32,442 bases of DNA from Acidimicrobiaceae bacterium (lineage in GTDB: Bacteria > Actinomycetota > Acidimicrobiia > Acidimicrobiales > RAAP-2), in assembly GCA_027306585.1 (NCBI GenBank), contig DAHUZJ010000097.1, positions 1 to 32,442 of the forward strand, in the 5' to 3' direction. A program made the position numbers and the translations under genes. Below the pieces are notes generated by a model. The model did no database searches. It saw only the letters and a program-made list of their open reading frames with translations, and had not been told where the DNA came from. Position 1 is the first letter of the stretch. The number at the start of each line of letters is the position of its first letter. Below, piece by piece: positions 14,305-24,572 of the stretch.

Positions 14305-15237
14305 GTGGACATCAAACACTTGCAAGCACTCGTCGGGATCGCCGACACGGGGGGCTTCTCCGCCGCCGCCGAGCACCTGGGAACCGTCCAGTCCAACGTG
14401 TCGGCCCACGTCGCCCGGCTCGAGCGCGAGCTCGGCGGTGCCCTCGTCGACCGGTCGACGAGCCGGCTGACCGAAGAGGGCGAGGTGGTCGTGGCACGGG
14501 CGCGGCGCATCATGGCCGAGATGGAGGCCATGGTGTCGGACGTCTTCGCCATGCGCCGCGAGGTCCGGGGCAACGTCCGCATCGGCACGATCGGGACCAC
14601 CGGGCGCTGGCTGGTGCCCGTCCTGTTCGCCCGCCTCCGGGAGCGGCACCCCGAGGTCCGCATCGCGGTGGCCGACGGGACCAGCACCACCCTCGAGTCC
14701 AGCCTCCTCTCGGGGCAGCTGGACCTGGCGATCGTCACCCTCCCGGTGGTCGGCGACGAGCTGTCGGCCTCTCCGCTCTTCGAGGAGGACCTCGTCTTGG
14801 TGGTGCCGGCCGACGACCCGCTGGCCGACCGCCCGGGACCCCTCCCCCTGGGCACAGTGGCCGAGCTCGAGCTGCTCCTGCCCATGCCGGGGACCGCGCT
14901 GCGGGACGAGATCGACGCCGCGGTGCGCCCCGAGGGCGTCGTGCTGCGGCCCTCGATGGAGCTCGACGGCGTGCGCCTCATCGCCTCCCTCGCCTTCGAC
15001 GGCTACGGACCGGCCATCCTCCCGGCCACGGCCGTGTCCAACCACCTCCGGGACCGGTTCCGGCTGCTGGCGCTCGAGGGCCTCCCCCGGCGACGGGTCG
15101 GGGTGGCGCTGCGGAGCCGAGGCCTCCCCTCGGCACCCACCCGCGCGCTCATCGACCTGCTCTACGCCGTGGTCCAGGACGACGGCGAGCGGCCGGAGGG
15201 TGTCCACGCGGCGTTCGCCGACCGCCGGCGGCCCTGA
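14305..15237 (+). CDS. LysR family transcriptional regulator
   Basis: The 310-residue product has a typical N-terminal winged helix-turn-helix (MDIKHLQALVGIADTGGF, then AAEHLGTVQSNVSAHVARLE) and a two-lobed periplasmic-binding-protein-like effector domain from about residue 90. GTG at 14305 is preceded by a purine-rich GGGGGAAAGG ribosome binding site with suitable spacing. The next gene in the same direction is a glutamate decarboxylase, 100 bp downstream, whose leader carries two further dyads, so this regulator may control it. The effector is unknown. Confidence 0.92.
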   Translation: MDIKHLQALVGIADTGGFSAAAEHLGTVQSNVSAHVARLERELGGALVDRSTSRLTEEGEVVVARARRIMAEMEAMVSDVFAMRREVRGNVRIGTIGTTGRWLVPVLFARLRERHPEVRIAVADGTSTTLESSLLSGQLDLAIVTLPVVGDELSASPLFEEDLVLVVPADDPLADRPGPLPLGTVAELELLLPMPGTALRDEIDAAVRPEGVVLRPSMELDGVRLIASLAFDGYGPAILPATAVSNHLRDRFRLLALEGLPRRRVGVALRSRGLPSAPTRALIDLLYAVVQDDGERPEGVHAAFADRRRP

Positions 15238-15242
15238 TGTCG

Positions 15243-15268
15243 ATCCAGATGTGGATAGGGTCGACCCT
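15243..15268 (+). promoter_or_regulatory. Adjacent dyads upstream of the glutamate decarboxylase gene
   Basis: ATCCA-N4-TGGAT (15243-15256) is followed directly by the perfect 12-bp palindrome AGGGTCGACCCT (15257-15268). They sit 70-95 bases before the ATG and just after the LysR stop, where a regulator site or promoter is expected. Their link to the LysR protein is inference. Confidence 0.4.
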
Positions 15269-15337
15269 GGCCGGCGACGTGCGGGCTGGCGACGTCCCGG
15301 CCCCGGGCCTGGGCCGCCCCGACAGAGGAGGACCCGC

Positions 15338-16849
15338 ATGCTGAGCCAGAAGGTCGACCTCGGGGAGCTCGGCGACGCCCGGGCCGTCACCCCGACCTAT
15401 GCCCGCCGGGGCCTCACCAAGCCGGTGCCGCGCTACGAGCTCCCCGAGGAGGGCATGTCGCCGGGCGACGCCTACCGCCTGATCCACGACGAGCTGGCCC
15501 TCGACGGCAACCCCGAGCTCAACCTGGCCACCTTCGTGACCACGTGGATGGACGACGAGGCCGACCGCTTGATGGTCGAGTGCGCCAACAAGAACGCCAT
15601 CGACTGGGACGAGTACCCCCAGACGGTGGAGCTGCAGGACCGCTGCGTCAACATGCTGGCCCGCCTCTTCCATGCCGGCGAGGACCACCGGAGCGTCGGC
15701 ACGGCCACCGTCGGGTCCTCCGAGGCGATCCACCTGGCCGGACTGGCCATGAAGTGGCGCTGGCGCAAGGCCCGCCAGGCGGCCGGGCTCCCCGACGACC
15801 GGCCGAACCTCGTGATGGGGGGCAACGTCCAGGTGTGCTGGGAGAAGTTCGCCCGGTACTTCGACGTCGAGCCCCGCTACGTGCCGCTCACCGATCAGCG
15901 GTTCGTGATCGGCGTCGAGGAGGCGATGGCCATGGTGGACGAGCGGACCATCGGCGTCGTCGGGATCCTCGGCAGCACCTACACCGGCGAGTACGAGCCG
16001 ATCGCCGAGCTCGACACGGCACTCGACCGGCTGTGCGCGGCCCACGGCTGGGACGTGCCGCTGCACGTCGACGCAGCGAGCGGGGGCTTCGTGGCGCCGT
16101 TCCTCCAGCCGAAGCTGGCGTGGGACTTCCGCGTGTCCCGGGTGCGGTCCATCAACGTCTCGGGCCACAAGTACGGGCTCGTCTACCCGGGCGTCGGCTG
16201 GGTGGTGTGGCGGGACAAGGAGGACCTCCCCGAGGAGCTCGTCTTCGAGGTCGACTACCTCGGGGGCTCCCATGCCAACTTCGGCCTCAACTTCTCCCGG
16301 GGCGCGGCCCAGATCGTCGCCCAGTACTACAACCTGGTCCGCCTCGGGCGGCAGGGCTACACCGAGGTCATGACCGCCCTGGGTGACACGGCCCAGTGGC
16401 TGGCCGGCCAGATCGAAGCCATGGGCTGCTTCTCGCTCGTGGGCCCCGGCGACCACCTGCCGGTGGTGTGCTTCCGGCTGGCGGGCGACGAGCCGTTCAG
16501 CGTCTTCGACGTGTCCGACCACCTCCGCCAGCGGGGCTGGATCGTCCCCGCGTACAAGATGGCGCCGGACGCCGAGGACGTCGCCGTGCTCCGGGTGGTC
16601 GTGCGGGAGGGCTTGAGCGCCGACATGGCGAGCGAGCTGGTCGCCGACCTGCACCACACCGTCGAGCACCTCCGCCAGGCCGCCGCAGCGGTGGCGGGCG
16701 GGCCGGCGGCGCCGGCGGCCGTGACGGGCGACGGGCACCACGCGCACGACGGCAAGCCGGCCGGGGCCCCCGCCGGGCGCGGCGGACGGCACGGCCGGGC
16801 GGACGTCCACTCCCCCGACCGCGGACCGAAGACCCGTGCCATCTGCTGA
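15338..16849 (+). CDS. gad: Glutamate decarboxylase (PLP-dependent)
   Basis: The 503-residue product matches GadB-type group II decarboxylases. It has GTATVGSSEAIHLAGLA, HVDAASGGFVAPF (243-255), and the PLP lysine in NVSGHKYG (K278, close to K276 of the E. coli enzyme). It converts L-glutamate plus a proton to GABA and CO2, an acid-resistance or GABA-forming reaction in the cytoplasm. The start has a strong AGAGGAGG ribosome binding site 7 bases upstream. After the conserved core (about residue 460) there is a Gly/Ala/His-rich tail ending KTRAIC, which could act as a pH-sensitive or regulatory extension. No glutamate/GABA antiporter is in the window. The end overlaps tldD by 14 bp. Confidence 0.93.
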   Translation: MLSQKVDLGELGDARAVTPTYARRGLTKPVPRYELPEEGMSPGDAYRLIHDELALDGNPELNLATFVTTWMDDEADRLMVECANKNAIDWDEYPQTVELQDRCVNMLARLFHAGEDHRSVGTATVGSSEAIHLAGLAMKWRWRKARQAAGLPDDRPNLVMGGNVQVCWEKFARYFDVEPRYVPLTDQRFVIGVEEAMAMVDERTIGVVGILGSTYTGEYEPIAELDTALDRLCAAHGWDVPLHVDAASGGFVAPFLQPKLAWDFRVSRVRSINVSGHKYGLVYPGVGWVVWRDKEDLPEELVFEVDYLGGSHANFGLNFSRGAAQIVAQYYNLVRLGRQGYTEVMTALGDTAQWLAGQIEAMGCFSLVGPGDHLPVVCFRLAGDEPFSVFDVSDHLRQRGWIVPAYKMAPDAEDVAVLRVVVREGLSADMASELVADLHHTVEHLRQAAAAVAGGPAAPAAVTGDGHHAHDGKPAGAPAGRGGRHGRADVHSPDRGPKTRAIC

Positions 16850-18341
16850 GCCGGACCTCGACCTGACGTCGGCGGCCGAGACGGCAGCCGCCGCCCTGGA
16901 CGCGGCGGCCAGGCTCGGTGCCGCCCACGCCGTCGTCCGCGTCGAGCGGACCCGCTCCCAGGTGGTCGCCCTGCGCGACGGGCGGCTGGAGACGACGGTG
17001 GACGACGTCGAGGTGGGCGTCGGCCTCCGCGTGCTCCACGACGGCGCGCTCGGCTTCGCCGCAACCGTGGCCCTCGGCACCGCCGACGCCGCCAGGCTCG
17101 GCGCCGTGGCGGTGGACACCGCCCGCACCACCCGGCGCGCCGGCGGACCGGCGGTCGAGCTGGCACCCGAGCCGGCCCACGGGCGGGTCGTCTGGCGCTC
17201 GCCCTACCGCACGGACCCGACCGCGGTGCCGCTCGGCGACAAGGTCGCCCTTCTCGCCGACTGGAGCCGGCGCCTGCTCGCCGCTCCCGGGGTCGCGCAC
17301 GTCGCCGCCCACGTCCTTGCGGTACGGGAGGACAGCTACCTGGCCGACTCGGCAGGGACGGTGGCCGTGCAGCACCGGGTCCGCCTGCACCCGCAGCTCG
17401 AGGCCCTGGCCGTCGGCGACGACGGGGACTTCGAGGAGCAGCGCACCCTGGCGCCCCCGGCCGGCCGGGGGTGGGAGTACCTCGGAGGCGAGGGCTGGGA
17501 CTGGGAGGGCGAGCTGTCCCGGATGCCCGAGCTGCTGGCCCAGAAGCTGCGGTCGCCCTCCGTCGAGCCGGGAACCTACGACCTGGTCATCGCCCCCACC
17601 AACCTGTGGCTCACCATCCACGAGTCGATCGGGCACGCCACCGAGCTCGACCGGGCCATGGGGTACGAGGCGGCGTACGCCGGCACGTCCTTCGCCACCC
17701 CGGACCGGCTGGGCACCCTGCGGTACGGCGCCGACGTCATGCACGTGACCGGCGACCGCACCGTCGAGCACGGGCTCGCCACCGTGGCCGTCGACCACGA
17801 GGGCGTCGAAGCCCAGACGTTCGACCTCGTGCGCGACGGCGTGCTCGTCGGCTACCAGCTCGACCGGTCCATCGCCGCCGAGGCCGGCCTCGGTCGCTCG
17901 AACGGGTGCTCGTTCGCCGATTCTCCTCTCCACGTGCCCCTCCAGCGCATGGCCAACGTCTCGCTCCAACCGGCGCCCGGGGAGGGTCCCACCCTCGAGG
18001 ACCTGGTCGGCGGCGTCGAACGCGGCCTCCTCGTGGAGGGTGACAAGAGCTGGTCGATCGACATGCAGCGCTACAACTTCCAGTTCACCGGCCAGCGGTT
18101 CTGGGCCATCCGTGGCGGCCGCCTGGCCGGCCAGGTACGGGACGTGGCCTATCAGGCCACGACGACGGACTTCTGGGGGTCGATGGCGGCGGTCGGCGGT
18201 GCGTCCACCTACCTCCTCGGCGGGGCCTTCAACTGTGGCAAGGGCCAGCCCGGCCAGGTGGCGCCCGTGAGCCACGGCTGCCCGGCTGCCCTCTTCGAGG
18301 GCGTCCGCGTGCTCAACACCCGCCAGGAGGCCGGACAGTGA
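16836..18341 (+). CDS. tldD: TldD-type metalloprotease subunit
   Basis: The 501-residue product has the TldD zinc motif HExxxH as HESIGH (262-267). The third-ligand cysteine region HGCP lies near the C-terminus (C482), preceded by FNCGKGQPGQ. TldD pairs with TldE (PmbA) as a heterodimeric protease that degrades unfolded peptides and, in several organisms, matures ribosomal peptides such as microcin B17. The GTG at 16836 lies inside the end of the glutamate decarboxylase gene, and the gene is coupled to tldE by a GTGA overlap. No precursor peptide gene was seen next to it. A longer or shorter N-terminus is possible, since the overlap is the main argument for the start. Confidence 0.93.
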   Translation: MPSAEPDLDLTSAAETAAAALDAAARLGAAHAVVRVERTRSQVVALRDGRLETTVDDVEVGVGLRVLHDGALGFAATVALGTADAARLGAVAVDTARTTRRAGGPAVELAPEPAHGRVVWRSPYRTDPTAVPLGDKVALLADWSRRLLAAPGVAHVAAHVLAVREDSYLADSAGTVAVQHRVRLHPQLEALAVGDDGDFEEQRTLAPPAGRGWEYLGGEGWDWEGELSRMPELLAQKLRSPSVEPGTYDLVIAPTNLWLTIHESIGHATELDRAMGYEAAYAGTSFATPDRLGTLRYGADVMHVTGDRTVEHGLATVAVDHEGVEAQTFDLVRDGVLVGYQLDRSIAAEAGLGRSNGCSFADSPLHVPLQRMANVSLQPAPGEGPTLEDLVGGVERGLLVEGDKSWSIDMQRYNFQFTGQRFWAIRGGRLAGQVRDVAYQATTTDFWGSMAAVGGASTYLLGGAFNCGKGQPGQVAPVSHGCPAALFEGVRVLNTRQEAGQ

Positions 18342-19762
18342 CGGCGGCCGCCGGGGGCAGGCCGGGAAGCAGCAGGGCGGGGGACCTCCCCCCGGCGCAC
18401 GAGGTCGTCGAGCAGGTCCTCGGGGCCGCCGGCGACGAGGGCTGCGTGGTGCTGGTGGAGGACGCCTACGAGGCCGAGGTCCGTTTCGCCAACAACCGCA
18501 CCACCACCAACGGCGTCCGGCGGGACCGCCGGGTGACGGTCGTCCGCATGGTGGGCATGGGCGGCGGCACGGCGGCCGGGGTGGCTCGCCAGGCCGGCGC
18601 CGTCGACGCGGTGGCACTGGCGGCGGCGGCCGAGGCCGACGCCCGGGCGTCGGGGCCGGCCGACGACGCCGCGCCCCTCGTGGAGGGCAGCGCCGAGGCG
18701 GGGTTCGCCGACGAGTCCCCCCGCACCGATCTCGGGGTGCTGGGCGGGGTCCTCTCCTCGCTGGGTGGGGCCTTCCGTCGGGCCGAGGACGCCAGCCGGC
18801 GCCTGTCGGGCTACGCCGAGCACCGGATGGCGACCACGTACCTGGGCTCGTCGACCGGCCTGCGCCGGCGGCACGTCCAGCCGTCCGGCGCCCTGCACCT
18901 CGTGGCCCGCAGCGAGGACGGCACCCGCTCGTCGTGGGCGGGGGCGGGCACCGACGACTTCAGCGACGTCGACGTCGAAGCGCTCGAGGCCCAGGTCGGC
19001 GAGGGCCTCGCCCGTGCCGGCCGGCGGATCGAGGTGCCCGCCGGGCGCCACGAGGTCATCCTGCCGCCGGACGCCGTGGCCGACCTCATGATCGCCCTGG
19101 CCGAATCGGCCGGGGGGCGAGAGGCCGAGGAGGGCCGGACCGCCTTCTCCCGGCCCGGCGGGGGCACCCGGGTCGGCGAGGAGCTGACGCCCCTGCCCTT
19201 CCACCTGTGGACCGACCCCCACCAGCCGGGGCTCGAGAGCGCACCGTTCCTCGCCGCCGGGGCCTCCGGTCCGAACGTGTCGGTGTTCGACAACGGGCTC
19301 CCGCTCGCCGCGACCGACTGGCTGCGCGACGGCCGCCTCGCCCACCTCGCCTACCACCGGGCCGGGGCGGCGCGGTCGGGCGTGGCGGCGGTGCCGCCAC
19401 CGTCCAACCTGACCCTCGACCTGCCGGGGGCGGCGGGCAGCGTGGACGACCTCGTCGCCCGGACCGAGCGGGGGCTGCTGCTCACCTGCCTGTGGTACAT
19501 CCGGGAGGTCGACCCGGCCACCCTCCTGCTCACGGGGCTCACGCGCGACGGCGTCTACGTCGTCGAGGACGGGGAGGTGGTGGGGGCCACGACCAACTTC
19601 CGCTTCAACGAGAGCCCGGTGGGCGTGCTGGCGCGGACGATCGAGGCCGGGGGGGTGCGCCGCTCGCTCGGGCGCGAATTCGGCGAGTGGATGAACCGGA
19701 CGGCGATGCCGGCCCTGCGGGTCGGCGACTTCAACATGTCGTCGGTCAGCCAGGCGAGCTGA
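18338..19762 (+). CDS. tldE: TldE/PmbA-type partner subunit
   Basis: The 474-residue product is a PmbA/TldE homologue: it shares the overall fold and conserved C-terminal segments with TldD (TERGLLLTCLWYIREVD, then VGATTNFRFNESP, ending GDFNMSSVS) but lacks the HExxxH zinc motif, as TldE subunits do. It forms the heterodimer with TldD and shapes the protease chamber. GTG at 18338 overlaps the tldD stop. Its 3' end overlaps the convergent M20 peptidase gene by 17 bp, so no dedicated terminator fits between them. Confidence 0.92.
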   Translation: MTAAAGGRPGSSRAGDLPPAHEVVEQVLGAAGDEGCVVLVEDAYEAEVRFANNRTTTNGVRRDRRVTVVRMVGMGGGTAAGVARQAGAVDAVALAAAAEADARASGPADDAAPLVEGSAEAGFADESPRTDLGVLGGVLSSLGGAFRRAEDASRRLSGYAEHRMATTYLGSSTGLRRRHVQPSGALHLVARSEDGTRSSWAGAGTDDFSDVDVEALEAQVGEGLARAGRRIEVPAGRHEVILPPDAVADLMIALAESAGGREAEEGRTAFSRPGGGTRVGEELTPLPFHLWTDPHQPGLESAPFLAAGASGPNVSVFDNGLPLAATDWLRDGRLAHLAYHRAGAARSGVAAVPPPSNLTLDLPGAAGSVDDLVARTERGLLLTCLWYIREVDPATLLLTGLTRDGVYVVEDGEVVGATTNFRFNESPVGVLARTIEAGGVRRSLGREFGEWMNRTAMPALRVGDFNMSSVSQAS

Positions 19763-21245
19763 CCCGGCCCCCGTGCCCGCCGTGCGGGCGCCCGGCCGCC
19801 GCCAGCAACGAGGCCACCGCCACCGTCACCGCCTCGGCCATCGGCAGGTGCAGCGCCTCGTTGGGACCGTGGGCGTTGCTCCCGGGGCCGAGCACCCCGG
19901 TGGCCACCAACGGCACGCCCGGGAACCGGCGTGCGAGCATCGAGAGGAACGGGATGGTCCCGCCCTCGCCGTAGGACGCCGGCTCCCGGCCGAAGCACGC
20001 CACGGACGCCGCCGCCAGCGCGCCAGCCACCCACGGCGCCGGCGCGGGGGCGATCCACCCGTCGGCCGGCGCCTCGACGCCGACCGTCACCGTGGCGCCC
20101 TCGGGTGGGTCGTCGCCGAGGGCCCGCCGGAGGGCGTCGGCAGCCCGGCCGGCGTCCACCGTCGGGGGGATCCGGACCGACAGCTTGGCCCTGGTGAAGG
20201 GCCGCAGCACGTTCCCGCCGTCGGCGACCGCCGGCACGCCGTCCATGCCCGTGACGGCCATGGCGGGTGCCCACGCCCGGGCCACCAGCCGGTCGGCCTC
20301 GGTGCCACCCGACAGCCGCAGGCCCGGCACGGCCGGGAGGGTGGCCGACACGGCACCGGGCAGCTCGGCAGCCACCGCTTCGAGCGCCCGGCGGTGGGCG
20401 TCGGGCACCTCCGCCCGCAGCTCGGGCAGCAGCACCTCGCCCGTCGCCGCGTCCTCGACCCGGGCGAGGAGGTGGCGCAGGACCCGGAACGACTCGGGCA
20501 CCACCCCACCGGCCAGGCCGCTGTGCACGCCCTCGGTCAGCACGTCGACTCGCACGTCCACGATCACGACCCCTCGCAGGGAAGCGGTCGTCCACAGCCG
20601 GTCGTAGGTGAGGCATCCCGAGTCCAGGCACACCACCAGCTCGGGCCGCCCGATGCGCCCGGCCAACGCCTCGAGGTGCTCGGGGAGGTCGGGGCTCCCG
20701 CTCTCCTCGCTGGCTTCGATCAGCACGACCACCCGGGGACGGGTGACGCCCTCGGCCGACAGCACCTCCAGGGCGGTCACGGCGGCAAACAACGCGTACC
20801 CGTCGTCGGCCGTCCCCCGGCCGTAGAGCAGGTCCCCCTCGCGGACCGGCTCGTAGGGACCGAGGCCGTCCCGCCACTGCCCGAGCGGTGGCTGCTTGTC
20901 CAGGTGGCCATAGACGAGGACGGTGGGCGCGCCGTCGGCCGCCCCGGGGGCTTGGACCTCGGCCGCGCCGGAGGCCGGGACGTCGACCAGCAGGACCGGC
21001 GTGCGTCCCGGCGGCGCCACGACCTCCACGGTGCACCCCGGCAAGTCCCGGGAACGGCACCATCCTGCCAGGAGGTCGGCCGCCGCCCGCAGGTGCCCTG
21101 CCTGTTCCCAGGCGGCGTCGTACGCCGGCGAGAGGCACGGAACGCGCACGTAGTCGGCGAGGGTCGAAAGGACGGTGCCTTCGAAGCGCTCGTGCACGGC
21201 GGCCCGCCAGCGCCCGAGGTCCGTGACGACGTCGTTCGCGGTCAT
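19746..21245 (-). CDS. M20 family metallopeptidase (dipeptidase-like)
   Basis: The 499-residue product has the M20 di-zinc signature: VLVYGHLDKQPP (H114, D116), YGRGTADDG (bridging Asp about 147), IEASEESGS (catalytic Glu pair 180-181), LDSG, and GPGSNAHGPNE near the C-terminus for the last histidine. A lid/dimerisation domain is inserted between about 225 and 370. It is close to cytosolic non-specific dipeptidase/CNDP-type enzymes and should cleave dipeptides or N-acyl amino acids. It converges on tldE, with a 17-bp overlap, and could finish digesting peptides released by TldD/E, an inference from position. A minus-strand TAGGTT 8 bases before the ATG supports the start. Confidence 0.9.
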   Translation of the reverse strand: MTANDVVTDLGRWRAAVHERFEGTVLSTLADYVRVPCLSPAYDAAWEQAGHLRAAADLLAGWCRSRDLPGCTVEVVAPPGRTPVLLVDVPASGAAEVQAPGAADGAPTVLVYGHLDKQPPLGQWRDGLGPYEPVREGDLLYGRGTADDGYALFAAVTALEVLSAEGVTRPRVVVLIEASEESGSPDLPEHLEALAGRIGRPELVVCLDSGCLTYDRLWTTASLRGVVIVDVRVDVLTEGVHSGLAGGVVPESFRVLRHLLARVEDAATGEVLLPELRAEVPDAHRRALEAVAAELPGAVSATLPAVPGLRLSGGTEADRLVARAWAPAMAVTGMDGVPAVADGGNVLRPFTRAKLSVRIPPTVDAGRAADALRRALGDDPPEGATVTVGVEAPADGWIAPAPAPWVAGALAAASVACFGREPASYGEGGTIPFLSMLARRFPGVPLVATGVLGPGSNAHGPNEALHLPMAEAVTVAVASLLAAAGRPHGGHGGRVSSPG

Positions 21246-21253
21246 TGCCGCCG

Positions 21254-21259
21254 AACCTA
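21254..21259 (-). promoter_or_regulatory. Putative -10 element (TAGGTT) of the M20 peptidase gene
   Basis: On the minus strand TAGGTT ends 8 bases before the ATG at 21245, consistent with a leaderless transcript. It lies in the 119-bp divergent gap shared with nadC. Confidence 0.45.
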
Positions 21260-21278
21260 CCCGAGGGCGCCGCGGGAC

Positions 21279-21328
21279 CGAAGGGCCCGACGCCGGGCCC
21301 GATGCCACCGAAGGGCCCGACGCCGGGT
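21279..21328. repeat. Two direct copies of a 20-bp sequence, 30 bp apart
   Basis: A 20-base sequence beginning CCGAAGGGCCCGACG occurs at 21279-21298 and again, exactly, at 21309-21328. It fills most of the gap between the divergent M20 peptidase and nadC starts. Each copy contains GGGCCC. It could be a regulatory repeat or a simple duplication. Confidence 0.8.
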
Positions 21329-21364
21329 CGGGCGCCGCGCGCCGAACTGTGCCACCGTGGGCGG

Positions 21365-22285
21365 GTGCCGAGCACCGACGACACCCAGCTCCCCTCCGCC
21401 TTCGCCGACCCGCCGGTGGCGGCGGTACGAGACGCCGTGACGCGCGCCCTGGCCGAGGACGTCCTCCCGCTGGGCGACCTGACGGCGTCCCTCGTCGATC
21501 CCCGGCACCGCGCCACCATGCGCCTCGTGGCGCGCAGCGCCGGGGTGGCGGCGGGGCGCCGCTGTGCCCTCGAGACGTTCCACCAGGTCGACACCGGCGT
21601 CCGCGTCGACTGGCCAACCCCCGACGGCGCGCCGGTCCAACCCGGCACCGTCCTGGCCGAGGTCGAAGGGTCCATGGCGTCGATCCTCACCGCCGAGCGC
21701 ACCGCCCTCAATTTCGTGTGCCACCTGTCGGGGATCGCGACCGCCACCCGGCGCCTGGTGGACGCCGTCGTCGCCGCCAACCCGGCGACGCGGGTGCTCG
21801 ACACCCGCAAGACGCTCCCCGGGTTGCGCGCCCTGCAGAAGGCGGCGGTCCGGGCCGGCGGCGGCACCAACCACCGGGGGAGCCTCTCCGACGCCGTGCT
21901 CGTGAAGGACAACCACCTCGGCGGCCTGACGATCGCCGGTGCCGTGGGGCTGGCCCGCACGCGTTGGCCAGGGCGCATGGTCGAGGTCGAGTGCGACACG
22001 TTGGACCAGGTCGAACAGGCCGTGGCGGCCGGTGCCTCGGTGATCATGCTGGACAACATGGGTCCCGAGCAGGTCGCCGAGGCGGTGGCGCTCGTCCGTT
22101 CGTCGGGCGGCCCCGGCGTGCTGGTCGAGGTCTCGGGTGGGGTGACCCTGGCCACCGCCCCGGCGTACGCCGCGGCCGGCGCCGATCTCGTGTCCGTCGG
22201 CGCGCTGACCCATTCGGTGCAGGCCCTCGACGTCGGGCTCGACCTCGTCGCCGTTCCCGCCACCCCGGCGCCGCCCGAGCCCTGA
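21365..22285 (+). CDS. nadC: Nicotinate-nucleotide pyrophosphorylase (quinolinate phosphoribosyltransferase)
   Basis: The 306-residue product has the NadC core: GDLTASLV at the N-terminus, ERTALNFVCHLSGIATATR, DTRKTLPGLR, AGGGTNHRGSLSD, VLVKDNH and the late ASVIMLDNM and EVSGGV strands. It converts quinolinate and PRPP to nicotinate mononucleotide, CO2 and pyrophosphate in de novo NAD synthesis. No nadA or nadB lies beside it. The GTG at 21365 is chosen to give the usual length. A longer frame from 21245 would read through the direct repeats and is unlikely. No clear ribosome binding site is visible. Confidence 0.94.
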   Translation: MPSTDDTQLPSAFADPPVAAVRDAVTRALAEDVLPLGDLTASLVDPRHRATMRLVARSAGVAAGRRCALETFHQVDTGVRVDWPTPDGAPVQPGTVLAEVEGSMASILTAERTALNFVCHLSGIATATRRLVDAVVAANPATRVLDTRKTLPGLRALQKAAVRAGGGTNHRGSLSDAVLVKDNHLGGLTIAGAVGLARTRWPGRMVEVECDTLDQVEQAVAAGASVIMLDNMGPEQVAEAVALVRSSGGPGVLVEVSGGVTLATAPAYAAAGADLVSVGALTHSVQALDVGLDLVAVPATPAPPEP

Positions 22286-22335
22286 CCGGCGGCCCGAGCC
22301 GGGAGCCGGCCCGGGCCGCGACGTGCTCACCGGGG

Positions 22336-22341
22336 TAGGAT
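22336..22341 (+). promoter_or_regulatory. Putative -10 element (TAGGAT) of the ku gene
   Basis: TAGGAT lies in GGGGTAGGATCCCC, 10 bases before the ATG at 22352, with no ribosome binding site. A leader of only a few bases is expected. The flanking G4 and C4 form a small dyad around it. Confidence 0.45.
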
Positions 22342-22351
22342 CCCCTCTGCG

Positions 22352-23554
<1,203 letters not shown>

Positions 23555-23596
23555 CTCCCGCCCCCGACCGGCTCACCTGCGGGCAGCTGGCGCGGC

Positions 23597-24568
23597 TCAG
23601 CGCCGGCGCTTGCGGGCCGGAGGGACACCGACAAGCGGTGCGAAGAGGTCGCCTGTCGTCTCGACGCGCTCCAGGACGCCGTCGAGCTCGAAGGCGAGGC
23701 CGGCGGGATCGCCCGTCCGTTCGCAAGCCTCGACCTCCTCCCAGCGGACCGGGGTGGACACGGTCGGTCGGGGGCGAGCGCGCAGCGAGTAGGCCGCCAC
23801 CGTGGTCTTCGACGGGTGGTTCTGGCTCCAGTCGACGAGGACCTTGCCGGGCCGGAGGTCCCTGCGCATGTTGGAGACGACCTCGTCGGGCAGGGCACGC
23901 TCGGCGGCACGGGCGAAGCGATGCGCGAGCTCCCGTGACGCGGCACCCGGCCGCGGCGGGTCCAGCCGCGTGTAGAGCTGCAGGCCCTTGGAGCCGCTCG
24001 TCTTGGGGTACACCTCGAACCCCTCGTCCGCCAACGCCTCTCGAAGCCACAGCCCGACCCGGCAGCACTCGACCATGCCCGCCGGGTCCCCGGGGTCGAG
24101 GTCGAACACCATGAGGTCGGCGTCGCCGTAGGCGTGCGACGGCGGGTCCACCCTCCACATGGGGACGTGGATCTCGAGGGCGGCCAGGTTGGCGGCCCAC
24201 ACGAGGCCCGCCACGTCGCACAGCAGGATGTAGCGGATGTCGCCGTCCCCACCCTGAGCGCGACGTTGGACGGCCGCCGTCGGGACCCATTCCGGGCGAC
24301 CCCGGGGTGCGTTCTTCTCGAAGAAGGACGGGCCTGTGGCCCCCTCGGGGAAGCGGCGCAGCGTGACCGGTCGGTCCCGCAGGTGCGGGAGCATGACGGG
24401 CGCGATCTGCGCGTAGTAGGCGAGGACGGCCGCCTTCGTCACACCCGCCTGCGGGTAAAGGACCTTGTCGAGGTTGGACAGGGCGAGGCGACGTCCGTCG
24501 ACCGTTGCGTACCGCCGGCCGCCGTGGGCCGAGGCGCCGACGGAAGCGTCGAGGACGTCGCTCGCCAC
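23597..24568 (-). CDS. ligD: LigD-type polymerase domain protein (NHEJ primase-polymerase), stand-alone
   Basis: The 323-residue product is the archaeo-eukaryotic primase/polymerase domain of LigD without ligase or nuclease domains. Visible motifs are the metal-binding VFDLDPGDP (154-162), KTSGSKGLQLYTRL (189-202) and the third acidic site VDWSQN (D246). Such enzymes fill gaps and add nucleotides or ribonucleotides at broken ends held by Ku. GTG at 24568 lies 4 bases after the stop of the upstream PfpI-like gene, so the two are co-transcribed. The ligase needed to seal the break is not in the window. Confidence 0.93.
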   Translation of the reverse strand: MASDVLDASVGASAHGGRRYATVDGRRLALSNLDKVLYPQAGVTKAAVLAYYAQIAPVMLPHLRDRPVTLRRFPEGATGPSFFEKNAPRGRPEWVPTAAVQRRAQGGDGDIRYILLCDVAGLVWAANLAALEIHVPMWRVDPPSHAYGDADLMVFDLDPGDPAGMVECCRVGLWLREALADEGFEVYPKTSGSKGLQLYTRLDPPRPGAASRELAHRFARAAERALPDEVVSNMRRDLRPGKVLVDWSQNHPSKTTVAAYSLRARPRPTVSTPVRWEEVEACERTGDPAGLAFELDGVLERVETTGDLFAPLVGVPPARKRRR

Positions 24569-24572
24569 CTGC

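Noticed and set aside
15149..17131. Minus-strand 660-residue open frame opposite the glutamate decarboxylase
   Set aside because: No recognisable domain; the sense frame encodes an obvious PLP enzyme.
16836..19762. Ribosomal peptide biosynthesis cluster around tldD/tldE
   Set aside because: No precursor peptide, cyclase, radical SAM or transporter gene is adjacent, so general proteolysis is the simpler reading.
21245..21364. N-terminal extension of nadC from ATG at 21245
   Set aside because: It would read through the direct repeats into a Gly/Pro-rich sequence and make NadC longer than usual; GTG at 21365 fits the family length.
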